NCBI RefSeq assembly: GCF_025685425.1
Contig: NZ_JAGTAS010000058.1
Span: forward strand, 1,232,131-1,296,130
Direction: 5' to 3'
From: Terriglobus albidus
GTDB taxonomy: Bacteria; Acidobacteriota; Terriglobia; Terriglobales; Acidobacteriaceae
Length of the DNA stretch: 64,000 nucleotides
Part shown: in pieces, positions 45,365 to 53,046 of the stretch
Position numbering within the stretch: position 1 is the stretch's first letter
Layout of the letters: each line of letters begins with the position of its first letter
Program-made: the position numbers and the translations under genes
The notes under the pieces: model-generated
Told to the model about the DNA's origin: nothing
Databases searched by the model: none
What the model saw: only the letters and a program-made list of their open reading frames with translations

Positions 45365-45550
45365 GTGGGCTATTGCGTCGGTCTAGCTATCGGAGTTTTC
45401 ATCTTCGGAGTTTTCAGAGAAATTCTTCGCTCAGCGGACGACGTTACTATCGATCCAGCCGATGATCCCAGAATACAAATGATTGATGCGCTTCAGAAGC
45501 GGCGCCTTCGTGATGCCCTGAGTACCAGCGAATTCAACGAAGCTAAATGA
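45365..45550 (+). CDS. Small membrane-anchored protein at the end of the tip array
   Basis: This 61-residue frame opens with GTG. One helix (YCVGLAIGVFIFGVF) is followed by a charged tail (DDVTIDPADDPRIQMIDALQ, then KRRLRDAL). The frame stays open upstream to about 45262 without a better start. It may be the remains of a further immunity gene. The IS200-type element begins right after its stop. Confidence 0.4.
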   Translation: MGYCVGLAIGVFIFGVFREILRSADDVTIDPADDPRIQMIDALQKRRLRDALSTSEFNEAK

Positions 45551-45640
45551 CCACCAGCTGAAAGCCGGTGGGTTTGATTGCGACTGAAAGTCGCCAGTTT
45601 GCGGCTGAAGCCGCCTGAAGGGTGTCCGGCTGAGAGCCGG
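45551..45640. repeat. Four tandem small hairpins at the IS200 end
   Basis: Four stem-loops with related loops follow each other: CCACCAGCTGAAAGCCGGTGG in slightly split form at 45551-45571, GCGACTGAAAGTCGC at 45580-45594, GCGGCTGAAGCCGC at 45601-45614 and CCGGCTGAGAGCCGG at 45626-45640. IS200/IS605 transposases recognise subterminal hairpins; one per end is usual, so four in a row is unusual. The nearest lies 2 bp from the transposase stop. Confidence 0.7.
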
Positions 45641-45641
45641 C

Positions 45642-46094
45642 TTAAGGCTCGCTCGGCGCTGTGATCTTGAAGTTCTCACCGGGGTCTTCCCACTTCTGAG
45701 TTTCGATGTAGCGCTTGACTGTCTCCTCGTCCACCGCGCCTACGCTCGCACAGAAATACCCCCGCGCCCACAGGTGTTGGCCCCAATAACGCTTTTTCAA
45801 CTGGGGAAATTCCGCCTGCAGCATCCGACTCGATCTCCCCTTCATGTACTGCACCAGCTTGGCTGGCGCTAACTGCGGTGGCACGCTCACCAGCATGTGC
45901 ACGTGATCCGGGCTCACTGCTCCCTGCACGATAACCACCTCACGACCTTGGCAGATCTGACGCAGCAGATCTCGTGTACGCTCCGCCACGTCGCCGCGAA
46001 GCACCTTGTAGCGGTACTTCGTCACCCAGATCACGTGGTACTTTACATCCCACACCCCGTGCGAGTTTTGTCGATACTCCACCATCCTCGCCAT
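45642..46094 (-). CDS. tnpA: IS200/IS605 family transposase (TnpA, HUH Y1)
   Basis: This 150-residue Y1 transposase has the HUH pair His64 and His66 in SPDHVHMLVSVP and the catalytic Tyr128 in ETVKRYIETQ, at the positions known for IS608 TnpA. Length is normal and no motif is missing, so it should be active for single-strand peel-and-paste transposition. There is no TnpB gene, as in IS200. On its upstream side a small hairpin, CCGCCTAAAGGCGG, lies at 46121-46134 and may mark the other end. It has inserted between the tip array and the second RHS cluster. Confidence 0.93.
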   Translation of the reverse strand: MARMVEYRQNSHGVWDVKYHVIWVTKYRYKVLRGDVAERTRDLLRQICQGREVVIVQGAVSPDHVHMLVSVPPQLAPAKLVQYMKGRSSRMLQAEFPQLKKRYWGQHLWARGYFCASVGAVDEETVKRYIETQKWEDPGENFKITAPSEP

Positions 46095-46278
46095 TATCTA
46101 GCAAGGAGGCTGGAAGCTATCCGCCTAAAGGCGGAGGGCTTAGACCTGGGCGGAAGCTAAAAAAGAAATTTTGTCCGATATAGCAAAAAAACCAAAGGCA
46201 CAGACCATCCATATCAAGCAAGATTCCGTGACGCGCTAATTCAGTGATCTTAAGAACCTGCGTTTGTATCCAGTGGAG

Positions 46279-46455
46279 TTAATCCGCCCCACCGGCGCGC
46301 ATCCGGATCGTGTACTCCAGCGCCTCTTTGTAGCTGAGCCCCTGCTCCTTCGCCTCCGTCATCAGAGCATGAAAGACGATCTCATCGGCTGGTTCTGGGC
46401 ACGCCAGACGCTCGAGCCAGCGGACCTTGGCGGTGAACTGCTGCGGAGTATCCAG
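46279..46455 (-). CDS. Small 58-residue protein, three-copy family, copy B
   Basis: It is homologous and equal in length to the genes at 31247 and 53439. The product continues DTPQQFTAKVRWLERLACP, HALMTEAKEQGLSYKEALE and TIRMRAGGAD. In place of ATG it has CTG at 46455, with a TAG three codons before that, so it either uses a rare CTG start or has lost its start. The stop is TAA, where copy A has TGA and copy C has TAG. It lies 104 bp after the last gene of the RHS-PLA2 cluster in the same direction. Confidence 0.55.
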   Translation of the reverse strand: MDTPQQFTAKVRWLERLACPEPADEIVFHALMTEAKEQGLSYKEALEYTIRMRAGGAD

Positions 46456-46559
46456 CCCGCACGTCTACTCTGAGCCATTCAGACCAATACGAGTCCACCC
46501 ACGGCGCATACGATCTACGATCGCCAGCGAGGAATGCAGGAGCTTCTACAGAGGCGCGG

Positions 46560-47015
46560 CTATTTCTTGTTGTCCAACCCTGGAAACAAGGTACCGGTGA
46601 TCGCCGCCCTTATCAGCAAAAACGAAGTGGCGCATATCCCAAAGATGAACCCGACTGTAGTCCGCTCATATTTTCCCTGACCGAAAGCAAAGCAAAAGGC
46701 AGCCGCTGAGAGAAAAAGGCCAAGGCCGGAGATCCCTATCAATCCACGGAATAGGCCTCGCGACATACTTCTTGGAGCGGAGTATCGCGGAAACCATGTA
46801 CCGCCTTTGCCAAACTCAATGAGAGGGATAGCAAGGACGGATAGAGCAATCGTCACCAGAACACGCATCTGGTCCCAACTGTCGCCGAAGCTGAACAGTA
46901 AAGCGGCCGCCACAGCGATGACAGCTAAGGCCAAACCGAAGAGGGATGCTACGTAGTGCTCCCGCAATTTCCTCTCAACCGTCATATTGACCTGCAGCTC
47001 AAATGTTTCACTCAT
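46560..47015 (-). CDS. Membrane protein, possibly immunity for the PLA2-like cluster
   Basis: This 151-residue protein has four likely helices (about 21-42, 50-66, 85-110, 120-142) after a hydrophilic start (MSETFELQVNMTVERKLREH). It is the last gene of a minus-strand series: RHS remnant, PLA2-like protein, lipoprotein, this gene. No family is recognised. A role as an inner-membrane immunity or accessory protein is inferred from position. Confidence 0.6.
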   Translation of the reverse strand: MSETFELQVNMTVERKLREHYVASLFGLALAVIAVAAALLFSFGDSWDQMRVLVTIALSVLAIPLIEFGKGGTWFPRYSAPRSMSRGLFRGLIGISGLGLFLSAAAFCFAFGQGKYERTTVGFIFGICATSFLLIRAAITGTLFPGLDNKK

Positions 47016-47125
47016 GGGTGATCATTTTCCCGGACCACCGTACCTCAACGTATTCGTTTACGTCCCGTCTGTCCTCAAGCTTCCCACTCTTGTCCAAAGG
47101 TGCAGATCCATCCCCAGCATCTTGA

Positions 47126-47590
47126 CTAGCAGCCAATCGAGTCATACTGCTTCCAAACCGCAGCGTCATCAGTTATATAAAAGATCGGCTCCATCTTTCT
47201 GTGTTCAATGATTTCTGTTACGCCCTTAACAGTGATAGCCTCGTAAGCTGGATAAAAGTCAGCGGGAGTGTCTTGCGAGCGATTTTTTGGGTGGAAAGGC
47301 TTTTTACATCTCATCTTGCCCTCTTCCTTTTCAATAATTCGACCGCTCCTGTCTTGCAGTACAAATTGTGCGCTTCGACCCGATAGCTTAATGTAGTAGT
47401 TCATCGTGAGCGACAAATTAGCGGCCGTGAGCCCTTGTGGGAGCCTAACCCATTTAGGCAGCCTCGATTCGCTCGCCAGTTTGAATGAGGCTTCTGGTAG
47501 AACACCACATCCCACATTGGTAAAGCAGACAATTGCCAACAATACTCCCAACAATTGTCTTTTGTTCACACGAACAATTAGAAAAAACAT
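47126..47590 (-). CDS. Lipoprotein, candidate immunity to the PLA2-like protein
   Basis: The 154-residue protein starts at ATG 47590 with GGGAGG upstream. RVNKRQLLGVLLAIVCFTNV leads into a lipobox ending GC, with the lipidated Cys near residue 28. The mature part is soluble (PKWVRLPQGLTAANLSLTMN, VLQDRSGRIIEKEEGK). A periplasmic lipoprotein directly after a lipase-like effector is a common immunity arrangement in contact-toxin systems. It starts 24 bp after the PLA2-like stop. The target match is inference. Confidence 0.65.
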   Translation of the reverse strand: MFFLIVRVNKRQLLGVLLAIVCFTNVGCGVLPEASFKLASESRLPKWVRLPQGLTAANLSLTMNYYIKLSGRSAQFVLQDRSGRIIEKEEGKMRCKKPFHPKNRSQDTPADFYPAYEAITVKGVTEIIEHRKMEPIFYITDDAAVWKQYDSIGC

Positions 47591-47613
47591 CGTCCAGCAC
47601 CTCCCATTTTGAC

Positions 47614-47892
47614 TCATTTGCCAATCGAAATGCACTTGACCGCTGTCTTGTTGCATACCGTCCTGCATGGTCCAGGCAAACCACCGGGTATCCATGATGT
47701 GGCATTGCACTGATATTTTGTATAGCAGTTATCGTGTGCCTGGCAGCACGCTAGAACATGGCGATTACTATTCATTGGCGGTCCGAAGATAGACCCCGTC
47801 GAACAGACCCCATCCTGAGCTTCGAAACCGGGCAAAAGAGTCCCGTTATAAGGCCATTCTTGCTGAATCTTCTCTTTCCGCTGATGAAACAA
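47614..47892 (-). CDS. Small cysteine-rich phospholipase A2-like protein
   Basis: The 92-residue protein contains LACCQAHDNCYTKYQCN, matching the CC-x2-HD-x-C-Y active-site helix of phospholipase A2, with His53 and Asp54 as the catalytic pair. Eight cysteines occur in 58 residues. It starts with TTG 47892, supported by GGAGG nine bases upstream. It lies 46 bp after the RHS remnant and before a lipoprotein. PLA2-like domains are known as C-terminal tips of RHS and other polymorphic toxins; here the domain is a separate gene without a visible signal peptide, perhaps cut off from its RHS carrier. Calcium-loop glycines are not clearly seen, so activity is uncertain. Confidence 0.65.
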   Translation of the reverse strand: MFHQRKEKIQQEWPYNGTLLPGFEAQDGVCSTGSIFGPPMNSNRHVLACCQAHDNCYTKYQCNATSWIPGGLPGPCRTVCNKTAVKCISIGK

Positions 47893-47938
47893 AAAAGAGA
47901 TCCTCCAGAGATAACCCCGAACTGCAACCTACTCCCAA

Positions 47939-49295
47939 TCACGAAGTACAGTGACCATGATCTCTTGGGCCGAAGAAGTCATTCCCACAGATACCGAATT
48001 CGCATTTGTTTTGGTCAATGCCAATTATCGAGCCAAGGTCCCCATTAGGTAACTGTGCATGAGGCAAGCCGAGGTGCTCATTCCAGGCATCGTCCCAATT
48101 AGGTACTCCGGTGCTTTCAGGGCGGGGATGATCGCAGGCGTGGCAAGAAGGATGGCTAAACAGGCTGAAAACGCCCATAATTTCTTTTATTGCACTGTAT
48201 GCGATATCGCCGATACAGATGGCTGTTCCAGCAGTTGCTCCCGCAGGACCACCGAAGGCTGCCCCGAAAGAGGTTGCGACTGCACAAGGGTTTTGGCCAG
48301 ATGGATCGATTGCCATCAACGGCGAATTCCTGACATAGCTATACCGATTGAAGCTCTGCGGGTCGGAGTCGTCATAGCTTCCGTCATAGGGATCAGGGCT
48401 CAACCACCGCCCTTGCATCGGCGAATACTGGCGGAACATGGCGTGATCGGTATTAGACTCCGCATCGTGATCGAGGCCCGCAAAGTGCAGGTTGTCCAGC
48501 CCATCGCCCTGAGGACTGATTTCGTTGGCGGAATACTCATCTCCCCATGGAGCGGAGACATAGGTTGCCGCAACCGCGCCGATGTTGTCGGTTCGTAACC
48601 GCTCCGTTCCAACCGGGTTCTGGTGATCGAAGTAGGTCCTGCCATTCCAGGCACGGTAAGCGATCTGCTGATTACCCCAGTAAATGCGGCCCTGGGTGGC
48701 AAGGTCACCCGGCTGGTACCAACCAGTGATACGGCGGCCAGCGTAGTCGCAGGTCCATTTGTAGGTGGCGCTACTGGTCTGCGTTCGCACCCGGTGGTTC
48801 AACGCATCGTAGGTATACTGCGCGGTCGCACCGTTATCCACTTGCGTGATATTGCCTTCCGCATCATAAGTATAACTGTGAAGCCCATCATTGAGTAGGT
48901 TCCCAGCCGCATCGTAAGAAGCTCCCGTTAATCCCTGAATCGGTGGAGTTGTTGAAGGAGTAGCTCAGATTGTTTCCCGATGGCGATGAGACAGCAGGCC
49001 AGCGATTGCCATACCGGTCATAGCTGTACCGGTAGGTCTGCGACGAGCCGGTGGTGGCAGTAGCCAAGGTGAGCCGGTTCAGGTCGTCATATCCATAATT
49101 GAAGCAGCGGCCAGTCTCGCATGTAGTCGTCACCCGCGAGCCTGTCTTCGCGAACCAGGTTCCGTAGAACTGGCTGTTGTAGCAGTTGTTCCTGCTCGTT
49201 GTATTGCAGCCCACCTGCATCGTGAGCCGCCCCATGGAGCGGCTGGCCGCGTTTGTTCGTTCGCGCGGCATCACGCTTGGGTACAACCCGAACAT
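47939..49295 (-). pseudogene. RHS repeat protein, truncated and frameshifted
   Basis: RHS sequence starts around 49240 (GRLTMQVGCNTTSRNN) and includes NYGYDDLNRLTLATATTGSS and RYSYDRYGNRWPAV. It shifts frame near 48940, then continues GASYDAAGNLLNDGLHSYTY, GRIYWGNQQIAYRAWN, GRWLSPDPYDGS and SYVRNSPLMAIDPSGQNP. A tip of about 115 residues runs to 47939. The N-terminal shell and signal peptide are absent. The upstream border meets an ArdC fragment on the other strand, so the front was probably lost by recombination. Its core is close to that of the array copy at 40084 (same GRIYWG, QIAYRAWN, SPDPYDGS phrases). Confidence 0.8.
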
Positions 49296-49425
49296 CGCTC
49301 CAGCCCTCGGCGCGAGCTACGGCGGACGGATTGCCATCGTGCCGGGACAGTCCAAGGCCGAAGAATTTTCGACGCTGGTACACCAGACGGCGCACTTATG
49401 TTGCGTCAGAATTTATGTTGAGTAG
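49234..49425 (+). pseudogene. ArdC antirestriction protein, C-terminal fragment
   Basis: The frame RSRGITLGYNPNIAPALGAS, GGRIAIVPGQSKAEEFSTLV, HQTAH matches the C-terminal zincin-like domain of ArdC-type antirestriction proteins, where the motif is normally HE-x2-H. Here Glu is replaced by Gln (HQTAH), and the protein ends 10 residues later, so it is inactive. The N-terminal half of such a protein lies on the opposite strand at 51179-51394. Confidence 0.7.
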
Positions 49426-49593
49426 GCTACGCTCCTCCGGTCGGCGGTGGGTGAGACACAAATCGTAGCCAACATAATCATTGATCCATTGCGGTTATGT
49501 CGAATTCCCTTTGCTACGGCGTGTAGCAGTCAGGTAGGGTTCGGCGTAACAACCGTTTCAAGAGCGTTGGTGATATGGTTCCCATGTTGGGAA
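49426..49593. other. Short gap without recognised gene
   Basis: Nothing assignable is seen between the ArdC fragment and the end of the next minus-strand gene. Confidence 0.4.
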
Positions 49594-50127
49594 CTAAAGC
49601 AACACATTCCTCTCTCGGTGCGCCCGTGCAATCAGGGTGCGGTTGGTTAGTATCTGGACAAATGCCAGACACAAGCAGAGGATGCACAGGCCTATAGCGA
49701 AGGGCGGGCCGTCTCTTCCCTTCGCGACCAGCCAGGAGGGTGGCATGTATCGGGTCGCATGGAAAGCGATTGTCTCGATTACAACTATCGCGACGAGGAA
49801 AACCGCATGTCGTTTGACCAGCCTTGGCACAGTAGACTGGACGATCTCGCACTGGAAGAAGTAAGGTTGCTGCCCGCGTTGGGCACTGAATGTGGCCAGG
49901 ACCATCAGGCACGTGTATGGCATGAGTGAACCCAACTGGACACCGAAAGGGAGGTCGGCTATGCCCAATAGAAGGCCGAAGCTTGCGAACATCGCGACGA
50001 TGAGCGGCAAGAACAAGACCGGGCGGTCCAAGGCGGATCGTTCGTGGTCTCGGCACTGACATCCCACAGAGTCTAGATTGGACATGGTTGCGATAAGCGT
50101 ATCATTTACGAGCCTGACGGGATTCAT
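49594..50127 (-). CDS. Membrane protein of unknown function
   Basis: The 177-residue protein starts at ATG 50127 (GGTGGATC upstream; a longer frame to 50187 exists). After MNPVRLVNDTLIATMSNLDS it has four likely helices, near 37-55, 62-78, 105-122 and 140-160. No family is recognised. It has no clear operon partner and sits between mobile-element fragments. Confidence 0.55.
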   Translation of the reverse strand: MNPVRLVNDTLIATMSNLDSVGCQCRDHERSALDRPVLFLPLIVAMFASFGLLLGIADLPFGVQLGSLMPYTCLMVLATFSAQRGQQPYFFQCEIVQSTVPRLVKRHAVFLVAIVVIETIAFHATRYMPPSWLVAKGRDGPPFAIGLCILCLCLAFVQILTNRTLIARAHRERNVLL

Positions 50128-50177
50128 GCTGATCCACCAAGTCAGTACCGAGACTGAAGCGGTTCCATTGTGCGCCG

Positions 50178-50702
50178 ATGGCCGCACAATGGAAGGACGC
50201 TACAAAGATCGCAGGAAAATCATCAACCGAACTGACAGTTCGTAAGAACAAAACCGGGCATCATAACCACATCAACTCCGAAGAAGTAACGGATCTGATT
50301 CGTGAGCTCGCTCTGGTCTGTGAAGATAGCGCCATCGTCTCTATCCTGAACCGTTTGGGTTATCGCACAGGCAACAACAACACCTGGACGGAGAAGCGCG
50401 TGCAACACGTTCGCCATAGCAAGGGTTTTCCCGCTTGCCCGCCACCGGAGCAGCGCCTCTGGATCACCATGCAACAGGCCGCTACCGCACTCTCCGTCAG
50501 CGATGCAGTGGTCCGCCGTCTCGTCACGCAGAAAACACTTCCCGCCAAGCAGATCGTCAAGTTCGCTCCATGGATGATCGAACGCGCTCATCTCGATCTT
50601 CCCGCCGTCCACAGAGCCATTCGCCATGTCCACACTGGGCGGCGCGATTCATCACTCACGCCTAAAGACGCGCAGAGGCGCATTTTTGGTGACTTAAGGT
50701 AG
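50178..50702 (+). pseudogene. Serine recombinase-like C-terminal fragment
   Basis: From residue 33 the 174-residue frame reads INSEEVTDLIRELALVCEDS, ILNRLGYRTGNNNTWTEKRV, then LWITMQQAATALSVSDAVVR and APWMIERAHLDLPAVHRAIR. I associate this layout, an HTH after a resolvase-type catalytic part followed by a second excisionase-like HTH, with large serine recombinases of plasmids and islands. The catalytic N-terminal domain is missing and the first 30 residues look unrelated. It is probably a broken recombinase, though a stand-alone DNA-binding protein cannot be excluded. Confidence 0.55.
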
Positions 50703-50710
50703 TGGGTTAG

Positions 50711-51148
50711 ATGAATCCACAAGGCTATAATCCTGGTGACGGGTGTCCGATGAGACGGGCGATTCTATTCGCGTGCGCGTTGCTGCCAGGGATGATCTCG
50801 GTTCCCTTGTATATCCATTCGGTGAACACGGCGAGTGTCAGGATCAAAACACAGATACGAGCCGACGAACAGCTTATCGTGCAGCAGGCCATCCACCAAT
50901 ACACCCTCGATGAGGGGAAACCCCCTGAATCTCTTAATGACCTCGTCCTAAATGGTTACCTGAAGGCTCTTCCTGGGGAGGGGCAAATGTATTTCGATCC
51001 AGTTACTCCGCCTGCCCTAGACCACCCAGAATCGACATCGCAACCCTTCACAGGGACCCAATTTCCGCGATCCAAGAGGGCTGACAAATTGGGTCATCCT
51101 GCCACAAGCCGTCCATCTCGCGTCATGGATGACGCACAGACCTTGTAA
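50711..51148 (+). CDS. Orphan pseudopilin-like (GspG-like) protein
   Basis: This 145-residue frame has a hydrophobic helix near the start (RRAILFACALLPGMISVPLY) and then RADEQLIVQQAIHQYTLDEG, KPPESLNDLVLNGYLKALPG, the arrangement of major pseudopilins after the N-terminal helix. The cleavage motif of prepilin peptidase is not evident, and no type II secretion genes are near. The last 40 residues look unrelated. It may be a remnant. ATG 50750 is an alternative start. Confidence 0.5.
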   Translation: MNPQGYNPGDGCPMRRAILFACALLPGMISVPLYIHSVNTASVRIKTQIRADEQLIVQQAIHQYTLDEGKPPESLNDLVLNGYLKALPGEGQMYFDPVTPPALDHPESTSQPFTGTQFPRSKRADKLGHPATSRPSRVMDDAQTL

Positions 51149-51178
51149 TTACTGACTCCAGCGAGGTGTAGCAGTATG

Positions 51179-51394
51179 TCACGATCTCTGCCGCGCGATC
51201 TCCAGTACATTCCCAAAGCTGTAGTTGTGAAAGCGGCTCATGGCGGTGAGGTAGCCGGTGAGGGCGTGGGAGTGTCCTGCTTCCAACTGCTCAATGAGCA
51301 ACTTGATATTGGCGGCGATCAGTTCCTGTTTGGTGCTGGGCTTCTTGCTGTCGAGGGTGGAAATGCTGTGTGGCTTGGCCGCGGTGTTCCTCAT
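51179..51394 (-). pseudogene. ArdC antirestriction protein, N-terminal fragment
   Basis: The 71-residue product KQELIAANIKLLIEQLEAGH, ALTGYLTAMSRFHNYSFGNV, LEIARQRS matches the N-terminal ssDNA-binding domain of ArdC proteins, which help conjugating plasmids escape restriction. It has a good AAGGAG site before ATG 51394 but stops where the full protein would continue. The C-terminal half occurs 1.8 kb away on the other strand. Confidence 0.75.
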
Positions 51395-51592
51395 GGTTTG
51401 CTCCTTGTCGGCATTTGCTTTGGCACTTTGTTGTCCTCATGGCGCCCTGCGTCTAGAGACAAGCCCCTCAGCCCTTGCCGGGTTTAAGGGTACTTTTGGC
51501 TTTGGGTAAGACTGAGGTGCTACACTTTTGAACCTTTGGACAATGCTCGCGTCGAATAGGTTTTAGTGACCTAACCCGGTAGACTTCAGGAT

Positions 51593-51832
51593 ATGGCGAG
51601 AGTAGCTTTTACTACTGTCAAAGATACCAACGGTATCGTCGGGTATCGCGTATGGCTGCCAGATGCGGCTTCTAATGAAGTGAATATCGCAGTGAAGACT
51701 GGATTTTATAAAACAATCGACGAGACCATTGCTGCCTGTAGTCCGCTCAGACTAGCTTGGGAGTCAGCGGTACGCGCAATGATGCAGTACGGTGGCGAGA
51801 TCATCATCGACCTTTCAGAGGCATTGGAGTGA
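51593..51832 (+). CDS. Small hypothetical protein
   Basis: This 79-residue soluble frame runs MARVAFTTVKDTNGIVGYRV, then AVKTGFYKTIDETIAACSPL and GGEIIIDLSEALE. Alternating strands and one helix suggest a compact alpha/beta domain. The ribosome site is weak (CAGGAT). No family is recognised. Confidence 0.4.
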   Translation: MARVAFTTVKDTNGIVGYRVWLPDAASNEVNIAVKTGFYKTIDETIAACSPLRLAWESAVRAMMQYGGEIIIDLSEALE

Positions 51833-52149
51833 GTTCAAAAGCACATCCTAGGAGATGGAACCCGTACCCGAATTCTTGCCAAAGATCTGCGTCAGAATTT
51901 TCAAATCAGCAGGCTCGGATTTCTCGGACAGACGACTGGCACAAACTTTGGGGTTGATACCGGGAATGTATGGTCCACCGCGTGACCACAAGGTACGTTT
52001 GGGCGAGAAGATGAGTCTGCGGCAATGTATTCGGCCTTTGATGGAGCCGCTTGCTCCTGGCCGGATGAGTTCCGCTGCGTGCCTGACCTTACAAATCGGT
52101 CCGTCGTTGCTACCACCATCCTCCGCCTCAGGGGAGGGTTACAGTGCCG

Positions 52150-52361
52150 GACCATGTCATCAGTCGCCTTATCGGAACTTGGGTAGGGTTCCGCGACGGT
52201 GTCAGGCGGTAAAGGTCGACACCTCCGCTGTAATTTGGAACGTAAATTTGTCCCCCGTCAATGATCGGCGGGTCGAACTTATTGAACAGAAACGGAATGC
52301 CCTGCGCCTGCGAGATGTTGGACTTGCATATGTCAATGGTTCCCATTACCTGACCGGAGGA
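52150..52361 (-). pseudogene. Fragment of a beta-propeller (PQQ-like) protein C-terminus
   Basis: The minus-strand frame reads SSGQVMGTIDICKSNISQAQ, FNKFDPPIIDGGQIYVPNYS and GGVDLYRLTP, like the last blade of PQQ-repeat or related secreted propeller proteins. The rest of the gene is absent. It overlaps the edge of the plus-strand PLA2-like remnant, so the exact border is unclear. Confidence 0.4.
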
Positions 52362-52365
52362 CGGG

Positions 52366-52699
52366 ACGTATCGTACTACCAATTCTTTGCGACCCACTAT
52401 TGCGGTCCTGGAGGCGCCGGAGAACCTAATGGGACGCTTGATAAAGCTTGCAAGACGCATGATGAATGTTTCGAAACGCTGGACTAGACGCAACCGTCAA
52501 CGTAGGTACTTCGACGGTTGCTCTAAACGATGCTCAAATCAATGCAGCGCAAAAGTGCAACCAGGGTCTCTACAACCCTGCGAGGAGTAATCCTCAGGCT
52601 AGAGGATCAGTAGGCCATCGTCTCTGGCGCACTCAGTCAGTTAGCACGCCGTTTGGTGGTTATGTGCTCTACCCCAAAACGCAAGCAAAGGAATGGTGA
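52366..52699 (+). pseudogene. Phospholipase A2-like toxin tip, frameshifted
   Basis: One frame gives THYCGPGGAGEPNGTLDKAC, KTHDECF. After a shift near 52475 the next gives RNAGLDATVNVG, INAAQKCNQGLYNPARSN to KEW at 52699. The calcium loop YCGPGG, the catalytic HD pair and the later cysteine helix are in the order known for bacterial PLA2-like domains at the ends of polymorphic toxins. No RHS core precedes it. The stop overlaps the start of a membrane gene, the tip-immunity layout seen at 40-45 kb. Confidence 0.6.
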
Positions 52700-53046
52700 G
52701 CATCATGGTAAACCTGTCAGTCATCGCAATGATTGTTTGTCTCGCCGGGGAAGGGGTGTTTCTGCTTTTCGCGGGGCTTCCATTTCCCGGCCTACCTCTT
52801 TCTCTTTATGCAGCAGGTTGTGTCTGGATCTTTGAATGTCTCTCTGTAGCATTTTTCAAAAGACATCCCCATTATGCTTTGATTTCAGGCTGGATCATGT
52901 TCGGATTGATGGTCACTGTTCTCTCGCAAAACAAAAACTTTTTCCATACCCCTAAGGCGTTTTTGTACCAGCACAGCCTAGAGATCATCTTCCTCGCGGC
53001 GGCCCATTTAGGACACTTTGCCGTTCGGCGTAAAAGACGAACCTAG
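52693..53046 (+). CDS. Membrane protein, putative immunity to the PLA2-like tip
   Basis: This 117-residue protein has four likely helices (about 5-24, 28-46, 58-75, 88-106) and a basic end (RRKRRT). ATG 52693 overlaps the stop of the PLA2-like frame; ATG 52705 is an alternative with GGTGAG upstream. Position suggests immunity to a membrane-lipid-acting toxin. The gene is intact although its toxin partner is broken. Confidence 0.65.
   Translation: MVSIMVNLSVIAMIVCLAGEGVFLLFAGLPFPGLPLSLYAAGCVWIFECLSVAFFKRHPHYALISGWIMFGLMVTVLSQNKNFFHTPKAFLYQHSLEIIFLAAAHLGHFAVRRKRRT

Noticed and set aside
45551..45640. Tandem hairpins considered as a small CRISPR array
   Set aside because: Units differ in length and sequence, there are no spacers of constant size and no cas genes.
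46264..46473. Plus-strand frame of 69 codons overlapping small-protein copy B
   Set aside because: The minus-strand frame is conserved across three copies; the plus-strand frame is not conserved in length.
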